A stretch of DNA of 64,000 nt, from the NCBI GenBank assembly GCA_900457075.1, contig UGYN01000002.1, positions 3,038,001 to 3,102,000 on the forward strand. Direction: 5' to 3'. The position numbers were made by a program, and so were the translations under genes. Source of the stretch: Serratia quinivorans (GTDB taxonomy: Bacteria; Pseudomonadota; Gammaproteobacteria; Enterobacterales; Enterobacteriaceae). The notes under the pieces were generated by a model, which saw nothing but the letters and a program-made list of their open reading frames with translations, was not told the origin of the DNA and made no database searches. Shown here one piece after another: positions 40,522 to 48,485 of this stretch (the first letter of the stretch is position 1; each line of letters starts with the position of its first letter).

Positions 40522-41769
40522 ATGAGCATAAATAAAACACCTGATGACAGCCTGATCACCTTTACGCTCGAACAAATGAATGCCCGCCTGGCAGAACGAA
40601 TAGGTGCCGAAAAGCATGCGGGGACTCCCGATGTTACGAATCTACGCAGTGGTCTGCTGTTTATGGGCAATGTGCATGATTCCATCCCCCGCCGGTTGCT
40701 CCTGGACACCCGTTTGTCCCCGCTGGATAAAACTGCGTGGATAATGATCCGTCTGTACGCACAACAGAACCAGGGCGCCGTGTTTCCGACCTATGACGAG
40801 CTGCAGCTGCAACTTGCCTCGCCGTTTAACGGTAAGGCATCACGCGAGACCGTCAGCCGCGTGCTTTTGATGTTACGCCTGACCGGCTGGCTCAGCTTGT
40901 GCCGGCGTGTGCGTGACGACAAGGGCCGGGTGAAGGGCAATATCTATGCCCAACACGATGAGCCGCTCTCGGCCCGAGATGCGGAGACGTTGGATCCGAC
41001 CTGGCTGGATACGGTCGCCATGGGTTGCGCGCACAAGAACCGCACTGTCAGTCAGACTGCCTGGTCAGTACTGTCCGATATTCAACATGACCCGACAATG
41101 CGTCATCAGCATTCCCAGATGGCGGCGATTGCTGAACGGCTGGGTTCACCACAAACCCCGCAACAGATGGCCGCCAGAGTGTCTCATCGACAGGAAAACT
41201 CCCCCAGTTCGGACGTCGAACTCAGTAAAAAATCCCCGGGTTCGGAGTCCGAACTCAGTGTAAAACAGGGGGGCAAACCACCGAGTTCGCTTTCCGAACT
41301 CATGCTGAAATCAGTCACTTACGGCGCATCAACCAAACCGAACTGTAACGTACGTTCTTTCACACAGAGTGTGAATAAAACAACGTACGTACCTGAGTTG
41401 CCAGCTGAACTGCAACACAGCATGGCGGCGGATGATTTGCGGCAGATAGCTGTCCAGCTTAAGGCATTGCCTGCAGATGCTGCTCGCCAGGTTCTGGAGA
41501 GTCTTGAGCAGACAATGGGCAAAGGCAGCCTGAATAACCCCACGGGCTGGCTGCTGGCGGTGATCAAGCGTGCCCGGAACGGTGAGCTGTATGCGAGTGC
41601 CAAACTCCCAGAACCTGTCAGGCCTGTTTCGCCACGCCAAATACCTTGCCCTGCGGCGCCCGTAAAACCAGCAGGACCATCCCGCCAGCATCTGGCTTCG
41701 CGGGAGCATGTCAGCGACATTGTTGCGAAGTTACGTCTGGGAATGGCACGTGCAAAAAATAGGTCATAA
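40522..41769 (+). CDS. STY4528-type ICE replication protein
   Basis: 415 residues from the ATG at 40522 with AAGGA about 13 bases upstream. The N-terminal half has a winged-helix initiator-like region (LSPLDKTAWIMIRLYAQQNQ, TYDELQLQLASPFNGKASRE, TVSRVLLMLRLTGWLSLCRR), as in replication initiators. The middle has three Ser-rich repeats (PSSDVELSKKS, PGSESELSVK, PSSLSELMLKS) encoded by palindromic DNA. The family is annotated as pathogenicity-island replication protein. A terminator was not found; an intergenic region with palindromes follows. Confidence 0.85.
   Translation: MSINKTPDDSLITFTLEQMNARLAERIGAEKHAGTPDVTNLRSGLLFMGNVHDSIPRRLLLDTRLSPLDKTAWIMIRLYAQQNQGAVFPTYDELQLQLASPFNGKASRETVSRVLLMLRLTGWLSLCRRVRDDKGRVKGNIYAQHDEPLSARDAETLDPTWLDTVAMGCAHKNRTVSQTAWSVLSDIQHDPTMRHQHSQMAAIAERLGSPQTPQQMAARVSHRQENSPSSDVELSKKSPGSESELSVKQGGKPPSSLSELMLKSVTYGASTKPNCNVRSFTQSVNKTTYVPELPAELQHSMAADDLRQIAVQLKALPADAARQVLESLEQTMGKGSLNNPTGWLLAVIKRARNGELYASAKLPEPVRPVSPRQIPCPAAPVKPAGPSRQHLASREHVSDIVAKLRLGMARAKNRS
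41207..41301 (+). repeat. Three palindromic iteron-like repeats inside the replication gene
   Basis: GTTCGGACGTCGAACTC at 41207-41223, GTTCGGAGTCCGAACTC at 41240-41256 and GTTCGCTTTCCGAACTC at 41285-41301. Spacings are 33 and 45 bases, whole codons, so coding repeats and DNA palindromes coincide. They are candidates for origin iterons or autoregulatory sites. Confidence 0.75.
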
Positions 41770-42061
41770 ATCTGGAGGGGTATTCGTGTTCAAAAAATGC
41801 ACACTGTTGGCAGTGCCAGTACCGGTTAAAAACTAAACAGTTGAAGATCTGGCTAGTGTATCCAGAATTTTCGATTCTCTCAGGTATGAGCTCGATTGGT
41901 TAAAAAGCGCTCACTGTTGGCACTGCCAACAGTGATTGAAAAGTGACCGATGCTTTACGTCATCACTTTTCCTTTGGAAATGAAAAAGAGTTTTGGATTG
42001 CTGCTAATGGTGTCTGCCGAGACTATTTCAAGCCACACACAATCCCGGAAGGATGCTTCTA
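41770..42061. promoter_or_regulatory. Intergenic region with CACTGTTGGCA palindromes
   Basis: A perfect inverted repeat CACTGTTGGCA-C-TGCCAACAGTG (41912-41934) and a partial copy CACTGTTGGCAGTGCCAGT (41802-41820), each near a GGTTAAAAA motif. They lie upstream of the PFL_4669-type gene and could be operators of that operon or replication sites. Confidence 0.65.
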
Positions 42062-42823
42062 ATGGTTGAATCAACAAAGAACAACGAACAAAAACAGGCG
42101 GTTACACGCGCTGGTGCACTAAAATCCACTCTTACCGTAGAGCTTCATACCCTCTATGCCATTCGTTTATGGGAAGGGCGGCGTAGCAAGAACGCTGATC
42201 CTGAAACGTCGGGGAAGCGACGCCCTGATATTTATAGTATGCCCCGTTTTATTCTTCGGGCAGGGCAGATCAATGAGGCTTCTGGGGAAGATAACCCTTA
42301 TGCCGATGCTGCGATGGTCGCCCTGGAAGAGACCTTAAATAAAGGTACGCAGTTACTTCAACAGGCTGTTGCCGAGCTGGACAAAACACTGGCAAACATC
42401 CCTGCTCAAATTTCTCTTTCAGATGTTGCTTCTGTGTCTCCTTTAAATATTGGTGTATTTAGCCGCACCCCGGTGGGTTATCGCTGCGTTTTCCTCTTGG
42501 TCGGCTATGACCAACTGGCAATGAAAGCCTTTCAGGCCTGGCACTATGGGCTTATATCACGTTCGCAACGTGACACATTATTAGATCGGGGTGGGCATTG
42601 GATCCGTAGCGTTTACGGTGTCGTCCAACACTATCGTCCCGTCAATGTGACTCGTGATGATATTCGTCTCGAAACCCCCGCAGGTAAGGACGCGATCATT
42701 CGTTTTGGTATGCCTGACGACGACATTATGTCGGGAGCGTCACGTTCCGCTTTTTCGCCGCCCCTTAATAAAACTTCTGTGTTAACAGCCTCCGCTTCTT
42801 CTAAAAAAGGAGCCAAAGCATGA
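42062..42823 (+). CDS. PFL_4669-family ICE protein
   Basis: 253 residues from ATG 42062, with GGAAGG nine bases upstream; the ATG at 42053 would leave the site no spacing. ELHTLYAIRLWEGRRSKN, MPRFILRAGQINEASGEDNP and PVGYRCVFLLVGYDQLAMKA, LLDRGGHWIRSVYG fit the PFL_4669 family found in all elements of this type between the replication gene and topB. Function unknown. It overlaps the lipoprotein gene by four bases. Confidence 0.8.
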   Translation: MVESTKNNEQKQAVTRAGALKSTLTVELHTLYAIRLWEGRRSKNADPETSGKRRPDIYSMPRFILRAGQINEASGEDNPYADAAMVALEETLNKGTQLLQQAVAELDKTLANIPAQISLSDVASVSPLNIGVFSRTPVGYRCVFLLVGYDQLAMKAFQAWHYGLISRSQRDTLLDRGGHWIRSVYGVVQHYRPVNVTRDDIRLETPAGKDAIIRFGMPDDDIMSGASRSAFSPPLNKTSVLTASASSKKGAKA

Positions 42824-43395
42824 GCATGAATCGACAGGTAAAGTCTGTTTTGATGCCGGCTGTTCTCTGCACCGCGTTGTTGTTAACGGGGTGTGCAGGC
42901 ACCGAGCTGGGTGAATGGAACCAAAAAATCAGTGACGCTGCTCATTCGCTGGCAAGCGGTGGCAGCGGTGGTTCCAGCGACGGCGGCATGCCCTGGATGA
43001 CCCGGGCCGGTATTTCCGGGCCCCGGCAGGATGTGCGTCATACGTATACGCTCCCGGTGGATGTTGATACCGCGGCGGCGCGGCTGAAAAGCCATTATCA
43101 GTTTATCTCTTCCGAAGAGCTGGAAAGTCTGCGCCAGCGTGATCAGCACGGCGACTGGAGCGCGAGCTCCATTGATGAAGCCCGCCCGGTCTGGTCAGCA
43201 AACCAGGGCAGTTATTACAAGATGGGGCAGGAATGGAAAGGCAATGATCGCCTTGAGCTCGAAGTGGTCAAGTCCGGCGCCAGCAGTCGCCTGAAAGTGA
43301 CGTATAGCTCACCGGATGCGTCGCACCTGACCGATGCTTATCTCGGACGTTTGATGACGCAGCTGCAGCAGGTCGCTAAAGGTCAGCTGGGCTGA
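42820..43395 (+). CDS. ICE lipoprotein, 191 residues
   Basis: A signal peptide with lipobox LLTGCAG (cysteine about residue 25), then a Gly/Ser-rich linker and a globular domain (HTYTLPVDVDTAAARLKSHY, EWKGNDRLELEVVKSGASSR). It should be anchored in the envelope. It starts in the stop of the PFL_4669-type gene, and 13 bases separate it from topB. No specific function is recognised. Confidence 0.75.
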   Translation: MSMNRQVKSVLMPAVLCTALLLTGCAGTELGEWNQKISDAAHSLASGGSGGSSDGGMPWMTRAGISGPRQDVRHTYTLPVDVDTAAARLKSHYQFISSEELESLRQRDQHGDWSASSIDEARPVWSANQGSYYKMGQEWKGNDRLELEVVKSGASSRLKVTYSSPDASHLTDAYLGRLMTQLQQVAKGQLG

Positions 43396-43408
43396 CGGGG
43401 GGTATCTG

Positions 43409-45448
43409 ATGCAACTCTACCTGTGCGAGAAACCCAGCCAGGGTAAAGATATCGGCGCCATTCTCGGGGCGACGCAGCGTAAGCAGGGTTACCTGGCGGG
43501 CGCCGGCGTGATAGTCACCTGGGCTATAGGGCATCTGCTGGAACAGGCCCAGCCGGAGACCTACGGTGAGCAGTTCGGCAGTCCCTGGCGGGAGTCCGTT
43601 CTTCCTATTGTCCCTACCCAGTGGAAAATGGCGGTAAAAAAAGACACTGCCGACCAGTTCGCTGTCATCCGCGGGCTGCTCAAGCAGGTTGATTCTGTGG
43701 TGATTGCGACCGATGCGGACCGCGAAGGGGAAGTGATCGCGCGGGAATTACTAGAGCATTGCCACTTTACCGGCCCGGTCCAGCGGCTCTGGTTGTCAGC
43801 GCTGGACGAGGCCAGTATTCGGCATGCCCTGGCGAACAAACTCCCTGGCGAGAAGACCGCGCCCCTGTATGAAGCTGGCCTGGCGCGATCACGGGCTGAC
43901 TGGATGACGGGGATGAACCTGACCCGGCTTTACACGCTCAAAGCCCGCGAGCAGGGATACGGCGAGGTGTTGTCGATCGGGCGGGTGCAGACTCCCACGC
44001 TGGCGTTGGTCGTGAACCGCGACCGCGATATTGCCAACTTCATCTCCAAACCGTACTGGCAAGTCAGGGGCACGCTGCAGAAAGGTGGGATCGCCTTCCC
44101 GGCAAACTGGGTACCTGCGGCCAACTACTGTGATGAAGAGAAGCGCTGTATTCAACAGAATGTGGCGAAGGCCGTCGTGCAGCTGTGTCAGCAAACGGCT
44201 CATGCCGTTGTGCTTGAGGTGGGGACCGAACGCAAGAAAGAGTCCGCGCCGTTGGCATTTGACCTGGGCACCCTGCAGCAGGCTTGCTCCCGCAAGTGGG
44301 GGATGAGCGCCAACCAAGTCTTGAGTATCGCACAGTCACTGTATGAGACGCACAAGGCCACCACGTATCCCCGGACGGATTGCGGCTATCTGCCGACATC
44401 GATGCGGGAAGAGGTTGCCGATGTGCTGAGCGCTGTTACCCGCACGGACCCAACGCAGAGTGAAAGCGTGGCTAGGCTCGACAGGACATTCGTATCTCGT
44501 ATCTGGAACGACAAAAAAATCACGGCGCACCACGGGATTATCCCAACAAAACAGCCGTTCGACCTGAGCAAGCTGTCTGCCGACGAGCTCAAGGTCTATC
44601 AGCTGATCCGTCAGCATTACCTGGCACAGTTCCTGCCGTTACATGAAGTGGATGTCACGGAAGCGACATTCAATATCGGCGGGCAACTGTTCCGCACCCG
44701 CGGCAAGGTTGAAGCGGTAGCAGGATGGAAAGTGCTGTTCCAGCATGACGCGAGCGAGGCGAAAGAGGAACAGGCTGACACGGATGATGTTCGGCTGCCT
44801 GCCCTGGTAAAAGGTGAAACCGTCGCGGTAGCCGGCGCTGAACTCAAAACGCTGCAGACGAAGCCCCCAGGACATTTCACCGACGGGACACTGATCGCCG
44901 CCATGAAAAATGCAGCGGCGTTCGTCAGTGACCCGCAACTGAAGAAAGTGTTGAAAGAGAACGCAGGGCTGGGTACTGAAGCGACGCGCGCCGGTATCCT
45001 GGATACGTTGTTTAAACGTGGGTACCTGGAGAAGAAGGGCAAATTTCTACTTTCCACGCCGATCGCCGGCGAACTGATTGATGCGTTACCGACTGCACTG
45101 ACCAATCCAGGGATGACGGCGTTGTGGGAGCAGGCGCTGGACGAGATTGCCCAAGGGCAGATGACACTCGACACATTCATGAGCCGTCAGGCGCAGTGGA
45201 CAGGGCATCTGGTGGAGAAAGGAAAGGCGCAAGCCGTGAAGTTTACCGCGCCACCTTCCCCACCTTGCCCGACCTGTAGCGGCACGATGCGCCGGCGTGC
45301 CGGGAAGAAAGGTGGTGGCGCCTTCTGGGGCTGCAGTAATTACCCCACTTGCCAGGGCATCATTAACATCGATGCAAAAAGTGGGCGTAAGGCTAAGCGC
45401 TATAAAGCAAAATCACCGGCTAAAAATAAAGCAATCGTCTCGGAGTAA
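43409..45448 (+). CDS. topB: DNA topoisomerase III
   Basis: 679 residues. The Toprim domain starts LYLCEKPSQGKDIGAILG and holds VIATDADREGE (about 105), and the catalytic tyrosine is in TTYPRTDCGYLP (about 318), the type IA active site. A C-terminal zinc ribbon (CPTCSGT...WGCSNYPTCQG, about 618-650) has four cysteines. The enzyme decatenates single-stranded DNA and is a standard ICE gene. RBS GGGG is modest. A terminator and then a STAXI element follow. Confidence 0.95.
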   Translation: MQLYLCEKPSQGKDIGAILGATQRKQGYLAGAGVIVTWAIGHLLEQAQPETYGEQFGSPWRESVLPIVPTQWKMAVKKDTADQFAVIRGLLKQVDSVVIATDADREGEVIARELLEHCHFTGPVQRLWLSALDEASIRHALANKLPGEKTAPLYEAGLARSRADWMTGMNLTRLYTLKAREQGYGEVLSIGRVQTPTLALVVNRDRDIANFISKPYWQVRGTLQKGGIAFPANWVPAANYCDEEKRCIQQNVAKAVVQLCQQTAHAVVLEVGTERKKESAPLAFDLGTLQQACSRKWGMSANQVLSIAQSLYETHKATTYPRTDCGYLPTSMREEVADVLSAVTRTDPTQSESVARLDRTFVSRIWNDKKITAHHGIIPTKQPFDLSKLSADELKVYQLIRQHYLAQFLPLHEVDVTEATFNIGGQLFRTRGKVEAVAGWKVLFQHDASEAKEEQADTDDVRLPALVKGETVAVAGAELKTLQTKPPGHFTDGTLIAAMKNAAAFVSDPQLKKVLKENAGLGTEATRAGILDTLFKRGYLEKKGKFLLSTPIAGELIDALPTALTNPGMTALWEQALDEIAQGQMTLDTFMSRQAQWTGHLVEKGKAQAVKFTAPPSPPCPTCSGTMRRRAGKKGGGAFWGCSNYPTCQGIINIDAKSGRKAKRYKAKSPAKNKAIVSE

Positions 45449-45784
45449 GAGATTGTCTGATGTTTATCACAGAAAGTTTTGCTAATGTGGGCGGGCTTTG
45501 ATGCAGAGCACCCCGTGGCTGCGGATGGCAGGAAAGTTTAATGCATGGACAATTCTGCTTCAGCCCGTATCAATGGCCTCCACACTCAGGTTGATTGATT
45601 AAGCGCATGCGACTTCGTGAAAAACGCGCCAGGAGACTACTACCCCTCCTCGAAGTCAGATGAGATCTACTACCAGTTATGGTGCAAACTCCGCGGCGCA
45701 GTCTTTGACTGTGCCGTTTTTGTTTTCTCAATTCACAAAATTGATATTCCAGGTTGACAGCAGCAGCACCTGAATTAAAAATGA
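45449..45784. other. Region after topB: terminator and spacer
   Basis: No gene. Apart from the terminator at 45694-45722 and the STAXI element that starts at its right edge I see nothing specific. The position between topB and the DUF3577 gene is where elements of this type often carry cargo. Confidence 0.5.
45694..45722 (+). terminator. Rho-independent terminator downstream of topB
   Basis: Stem CGGCGCAGTC/GACTGTGCCG with one G-T pair, loop TTT and a T5GT4 tract. Confidence 0.8.
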
Positions 45785-46010
45785 ACAGGCTTACTTGTTG
45801 TCTTCGGACAACCACTAATGCTCAGTGGGTCTGTGATGAGCGCTTTCGGGTGACCCTGCTGTTAATTGACAGCCACTAATGATCCCGTTACCTGTGAGGA
45901 TCGCCTTTGGGTGGTAACAAAAGAACACTTCCTTAGCCTGAAAGGGAGTACACAGTTTACTGTGTGGTACATCTGCCCGCCTTTGAGAGTAGATATCGTT
46001 GATAGTGAAC
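45785..46010 (+). ncRNA. STAXI-like structured element, copy 3
   Basis: Hairpin GTTGTC-TTCG-GACAAC (45797-45812), unit GGGTC...GCT-TTCG-GGT...GACCC, then hairpin GCTGT/ACAGC, unit GTTACC...GCC-TTTG-GGT...GGTAAC, each unit preceded by CACTAATG. The tetraloop of the first hairpin is TTCG here and CTTG in copies 1 and 2; both are stable RNA tetraloops. It lies between topB and the DUF3577 and ssb genes. The 3' stems of copies 1 and 2 are only partly kept. Confidence 0.75.
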
Positions 46011-46085
46011 GCGACTTTGCGCAACGATTAAGGCTTATTCAATCTGATCAGACTGTCAGGCTATGGCGTATACCCATACCTGGCT

Positions 46086-46161
46086 CCCGACGGGAAATAC
46101 TTTTCCCGTTAGGGAAGGTGTATTTCTCCGTCACCGAATCTACACTCCTGGAGAAAACATC
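46086..46161 (+). promoter_or_regulatory. Two-hairpin leader L7 (upstream of DUF3577 gene)
   Basis: First hairpin ACGGGAAA/TTTCCCGT (46090-46097 with 46102-46109) inside CCC/GGG. Second hairpin pairs TTTCTCC (46123-46129) with GGAGAAA (46150-46156), the ribosome binding site of the ATG at 46162. A DUF3577 RNA motif has been reported as a cis-regulatory candidate and may be this. Confidence 0.7.
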
Positions 46162-46630
46162 ATGTCTAGCCAATCTCAGCAAGCATCCATCAAAACTGAA
46201 TACTTCAACCTGACTATCAAAGGGATGGGGTATCTCAGCAACATTCGTCAAGTCAATGGCCCGAATGGCACCTTTATCAGCTGTGTCGTCAATGGACTCT
46301 CCGGTCCTACCGATAACGCCAGTTATACGCGTTTCGATGTGACGGTAGCCGGTAAAGAAGCCAGCAGCCTGAATCAATCGCTGTCAAAAGTCGGTTGATG
46401 AAGACAAGAAGGTCCTGATTGGTTTTGTGCTTAGCAATCTAAAAACGGATATCTTCACGCTCAACAGCGGCGAACATGCGGGTGAACAGCGCGTCAGCCT
46501 CAAAGCCCGTCTTATCAAGGTCGATTGGATCAAGATCGGTCAAGAGAAGGTCTTCCAGGCTGAGAAATCCGACTCTACGCCGCCTCAGCAAGGTTCCGCA
46601 CAGCAACAATATGCGGAAAACTCTTTCTGA
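46162..46630 (+). pseudogene. DUF3577 / STY4534-type ICE protein, frameshifted
   Basis: The N-terminal 78 residues (IKTEYFNLTIKGMGYLSNIR, YTRFDVTVAGKEASSLNQSL) end at TGA 46396-46398. The next frame, from GTT at 46394, continues the family sequence: VDEDKKVLIGFVLSNLKTDI, RVSLKARLIKVDWIKIGQE, to a stop at 46630. Removing one base in GTCGGTT (46390-46396) would restore one protein of about 155 residues, the usual family length. The sequence GGT TGA is not a known shift site. The protein is tied to element replication and precedes ssb as usual. Confidence 0.75.
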
Positions 46631-46641
46631 TAACGCCCTCT

Positions 46642-46666
46642 ACGCCTCGATTTATCGGGGCGTTTT
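46642..46666 (+). terminator. Hairpin terminator before ssb
   Basis: Stem ACGCCTCGA/TCGGGGCGT (one mismatch) with T4, 11 bases past the DUF3577 frame end, so ssb probably has its own promoter. Confidence 0.65.
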
Positions 46667-46701
46667 CCCATTCTAATTCTATTCCCTATGAGGATTCGAT
46701 T

Positions 46702-47253
46702 ATGGCGTCTCGCGGCGTAAACAAAGTCATACTTGTCGGTCATCTCGGCCAGGATCCGGAAGTCCGTTACATGCCAAAAGGTGGTGCGGTTGCTAACATT
46801 ACCCTGGCGACCTCAGAGAGTTGGCGCGATAAGGCGACCGGTGAGCAGAAAGAAAAAACTGAATGGCACCGTGTCGTGCTGTTCGGTAAGCTTGCCGAAA
46901 TTGCCGGTGAATATTTGCGTAAGGGCTCGCAGGTTTACATTGAAGGCTCCCTGCAGACACGCAAATGGACCGATCAGGCCGGTGTGGAAAAATACACCAC
47001 TGAAATCGTCGTCAACATTGGCGGCACTCTGCAGATGTTGGGGGGGCGTTCGCAACCTGCCAACGGCGCACAATCAGGCCAGGGCAGTTGGGGGAAACCT
47101 CAGCAACCGCAACCTTCGCACAGCGGTACGCCGGCTCAGCAACCCCAGCCTGCTCAATCGGGTGGAAATGCCGCGCCGATGGATTTTGACGATGATATAC
47201 CTTTTCTTGGGTTTGGTTACGGCATCGCAAAATCAGCCATTTACGCTCTGTGA
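46702..47253 (+). CDS. ssb: Single-stranded DNA-binding protein of the ICE
   Basis: 183 residues: an OB-fold of about 110 residues ([56 protein letters not shown]), a Gln/Pro-rich linker, and the acidic tip DFDDDIPF. Unlike chromosomal SSB the tip is not terminal: [15 protein letters not shown] follows. It would coat single strands during transfer and replication. AGGA lies ten bases before the ATG. Confidence 0.92.
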   Translation: MASRGVNKVILVGHLGQDPEVRYMPKGGAVANITLATSESWRDKATGEQKEKTEWHRVVLFGKLAEIAGEYLRKGSQVYIEGSLQTRKWTDQAGVEKYTTEIVVNIGGTLQMLGGRSQPANGAQSGQGSWGKPQQPQPSHSGTPAQQPQPAQSGGNAAPMDFDDDIPFLGFGYGIAKSAIYAL

Positions 47254-47268
47254 TTGTCGGGAGACATT

Positions 47269-47685
47269 ATGCCGACAATTCTTAGAGTAGGTGGTTTTCG
47301 CTTTTACTTTTACAGTCATGAACCTAATGAACCGGCGCATGTCCATATTGATAAGGGCAATGCAACCGCTAAAATATGGTTACATGATGTCAGTATTGCG
47401 CGTAGTGTGGGATTTGCATCACATGAACTGCGCATACTGCAGCGTCTGGTGAATGTCCGCATCGATGATGACCGTTTGTCGGTTGATTTGATGGATGGCC
47501 GAACTATTTCGGCACCGTTAGCCTGGTATCCCCGGCTTGCGGCTGGTACGCCGGCGCAACGGGAAAACTGGGAACTCTGCGGGGCTGGAATGGGTATACA
47601 CTGGCCAGATCTGGATGAGGACCTAAGTACGGAAGGGTTGTTGATGGGAGCAAAAGGCATTAATCGTACCCCTTCATTATCCTGA
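47269..47685 (+). CDS. DUF4160-DUF2442 fusion protein
   Basis: 138 residues starting PTILRVGGFRFYFYSHEPNE with PAHVHIDKGNATAKIWL, a DUF4160 domain (about 1-60), directly joined to a DUF2442-like domain (SVDLMDGRTISAPLAWYPRL and ENWELCGAGMGIHWPDLDED). These domains are normally two adjacent genes thought to form a toxin-antitoxin-like pair. GGGAGA precedes the ATG at 47269; the open frame starts at 47254. It lies 15 bases after ssb and ends before a terminator. Confidence 0.75.
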   Translation: MPTILRVGGFRFYFYSHEPNEPAHVHIDKGNATAKIWLHDVSIARSVGFASHELRILQRLVNVRIDDDRLSVDLMDGRTISAPLAWYPRLAAGTPAQRENWELCGAGMGIHWPDLDEDLSTEGLLMGAKGINRTPSLS

Positions 47686-47710
47686 TGTTGTTCCTCGTCA
47701 TCTGACACTA

Positions 47711-47741
47711 AACGCTGACCTTCGGGTTGGCGTTTTTTTTT
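47711..47741 (+). terminator. Rho-independent terminator before pilL
   Basis: Stem AACGC..ACC-TTCG-GGT..GCGTT with a T9 run. Confidence 0.9.
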
Positions 47742-47840
47742 GAATAGCAATAAAGAGTTGTTAATTGAGCGTCCCGGACGGTAACCGCACAGTGACACCT
47801 GTCAATTGTCACTGAAGTCACTGAACAGGAAACCTTCCGG

Positions 47841-48485
47841 ATGAAAAAAACAATTCTCGTCTCTTCCCTGGCAGCACTCATGCTGACCGGGTGCGTTACT
47901 CAGCAGCCTCTGCAGCAGCGTGATATTTCCACTGTTACGCCGTCTGTCACCGTCAATCGCAATGTTCAGCCGGTCAGCCCGGATGCCTACGGGCAGGCGC
48001 CGGAGGTGGTGCGCTACGACCGTTATTTATTGGTCAGCACTGACCCGGCGGCCGTTCAGCGTGATCCGCTCTCGCAAATCATCGATATCCGTATTCCGGC
48101 ATCAGTAAAACCGACGGTTGCTGATGCGTTGCGCTATGCGCTGCGCCAGTCGGGGTATTCCCTGTGCGCGACCGGACCGGCAAACGGCGTGCTATACCGC
48201 CAGGCGTTGCCGGCGGTGCAGTACCAACTGGGGCCGATGCGTTTGCGTACTGCCCTGCAAGTGTTGGCCGGCCCTGCGTGGCAGCTCGAGGTAGACGACG
48301 TGCAACGTGTTGTCTGCCACAGCTTGCGTGACGGGTATCAGTTGCCGGCGACACAGCTGCCGCCGGTGGTGGAGGCACCGGGCAAGGCGATTTTAGCACC
48401 GGTTTCAGCACGTCCTGCTGCAACTGTCATTGCACCTCAAGCCGTTAACGCGGTGCCGGCAACCGGTGGGTGGTTGAAAAAATGA
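47841..48485 (+). CDS. pilL: PilL-type ICE pilus lipoprotein (PilL N-terminal type)
   Basis: 214 residues: lipobox LMLTGCVTQQ (about residue 18), then EVVRYDRYLLVSTDPAAVQR, VADALRYALRQSGYSLC and LGPMRLRTALQVLAGPAWQL, the PilL signature of PFGI-1/SPI-7 type elements. In those elements pilL heads the pilL-V type IV pilus operon used for mating; here no pilM-V genes follow, and the tra-type genes come directly. Its stop overlaps the next gene. Confidence 0.8.
   Translation: MKKTILVSSLAALMLTGCVTQQPLQQRDISTVTPSVTVNRNVQPVSPDAYGQAPEVVRYDRYLLVSTDPAAVQRDPLSQIIDIRIPASVKPTVADALRYALRQSGYSLCATGPANGVLYRQALPAVQYQLGPMRLRTALQVLAGPAWQLEVDDVQRVVCHSLRDGYQLPATQLPPVVEAPGKAILAPVSARPAATVIAPQAVNAVPATGGWLKK

Noticed and set aside
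46384..46400. Programmed +1 frameshift like that of prfB
   Set aside because: The site GGT TGA lacks the slippery CTT TGA and an upstream Shine-Dalgarno-like stimulator at the right spacing, so a mutation or base-call error is simpler.
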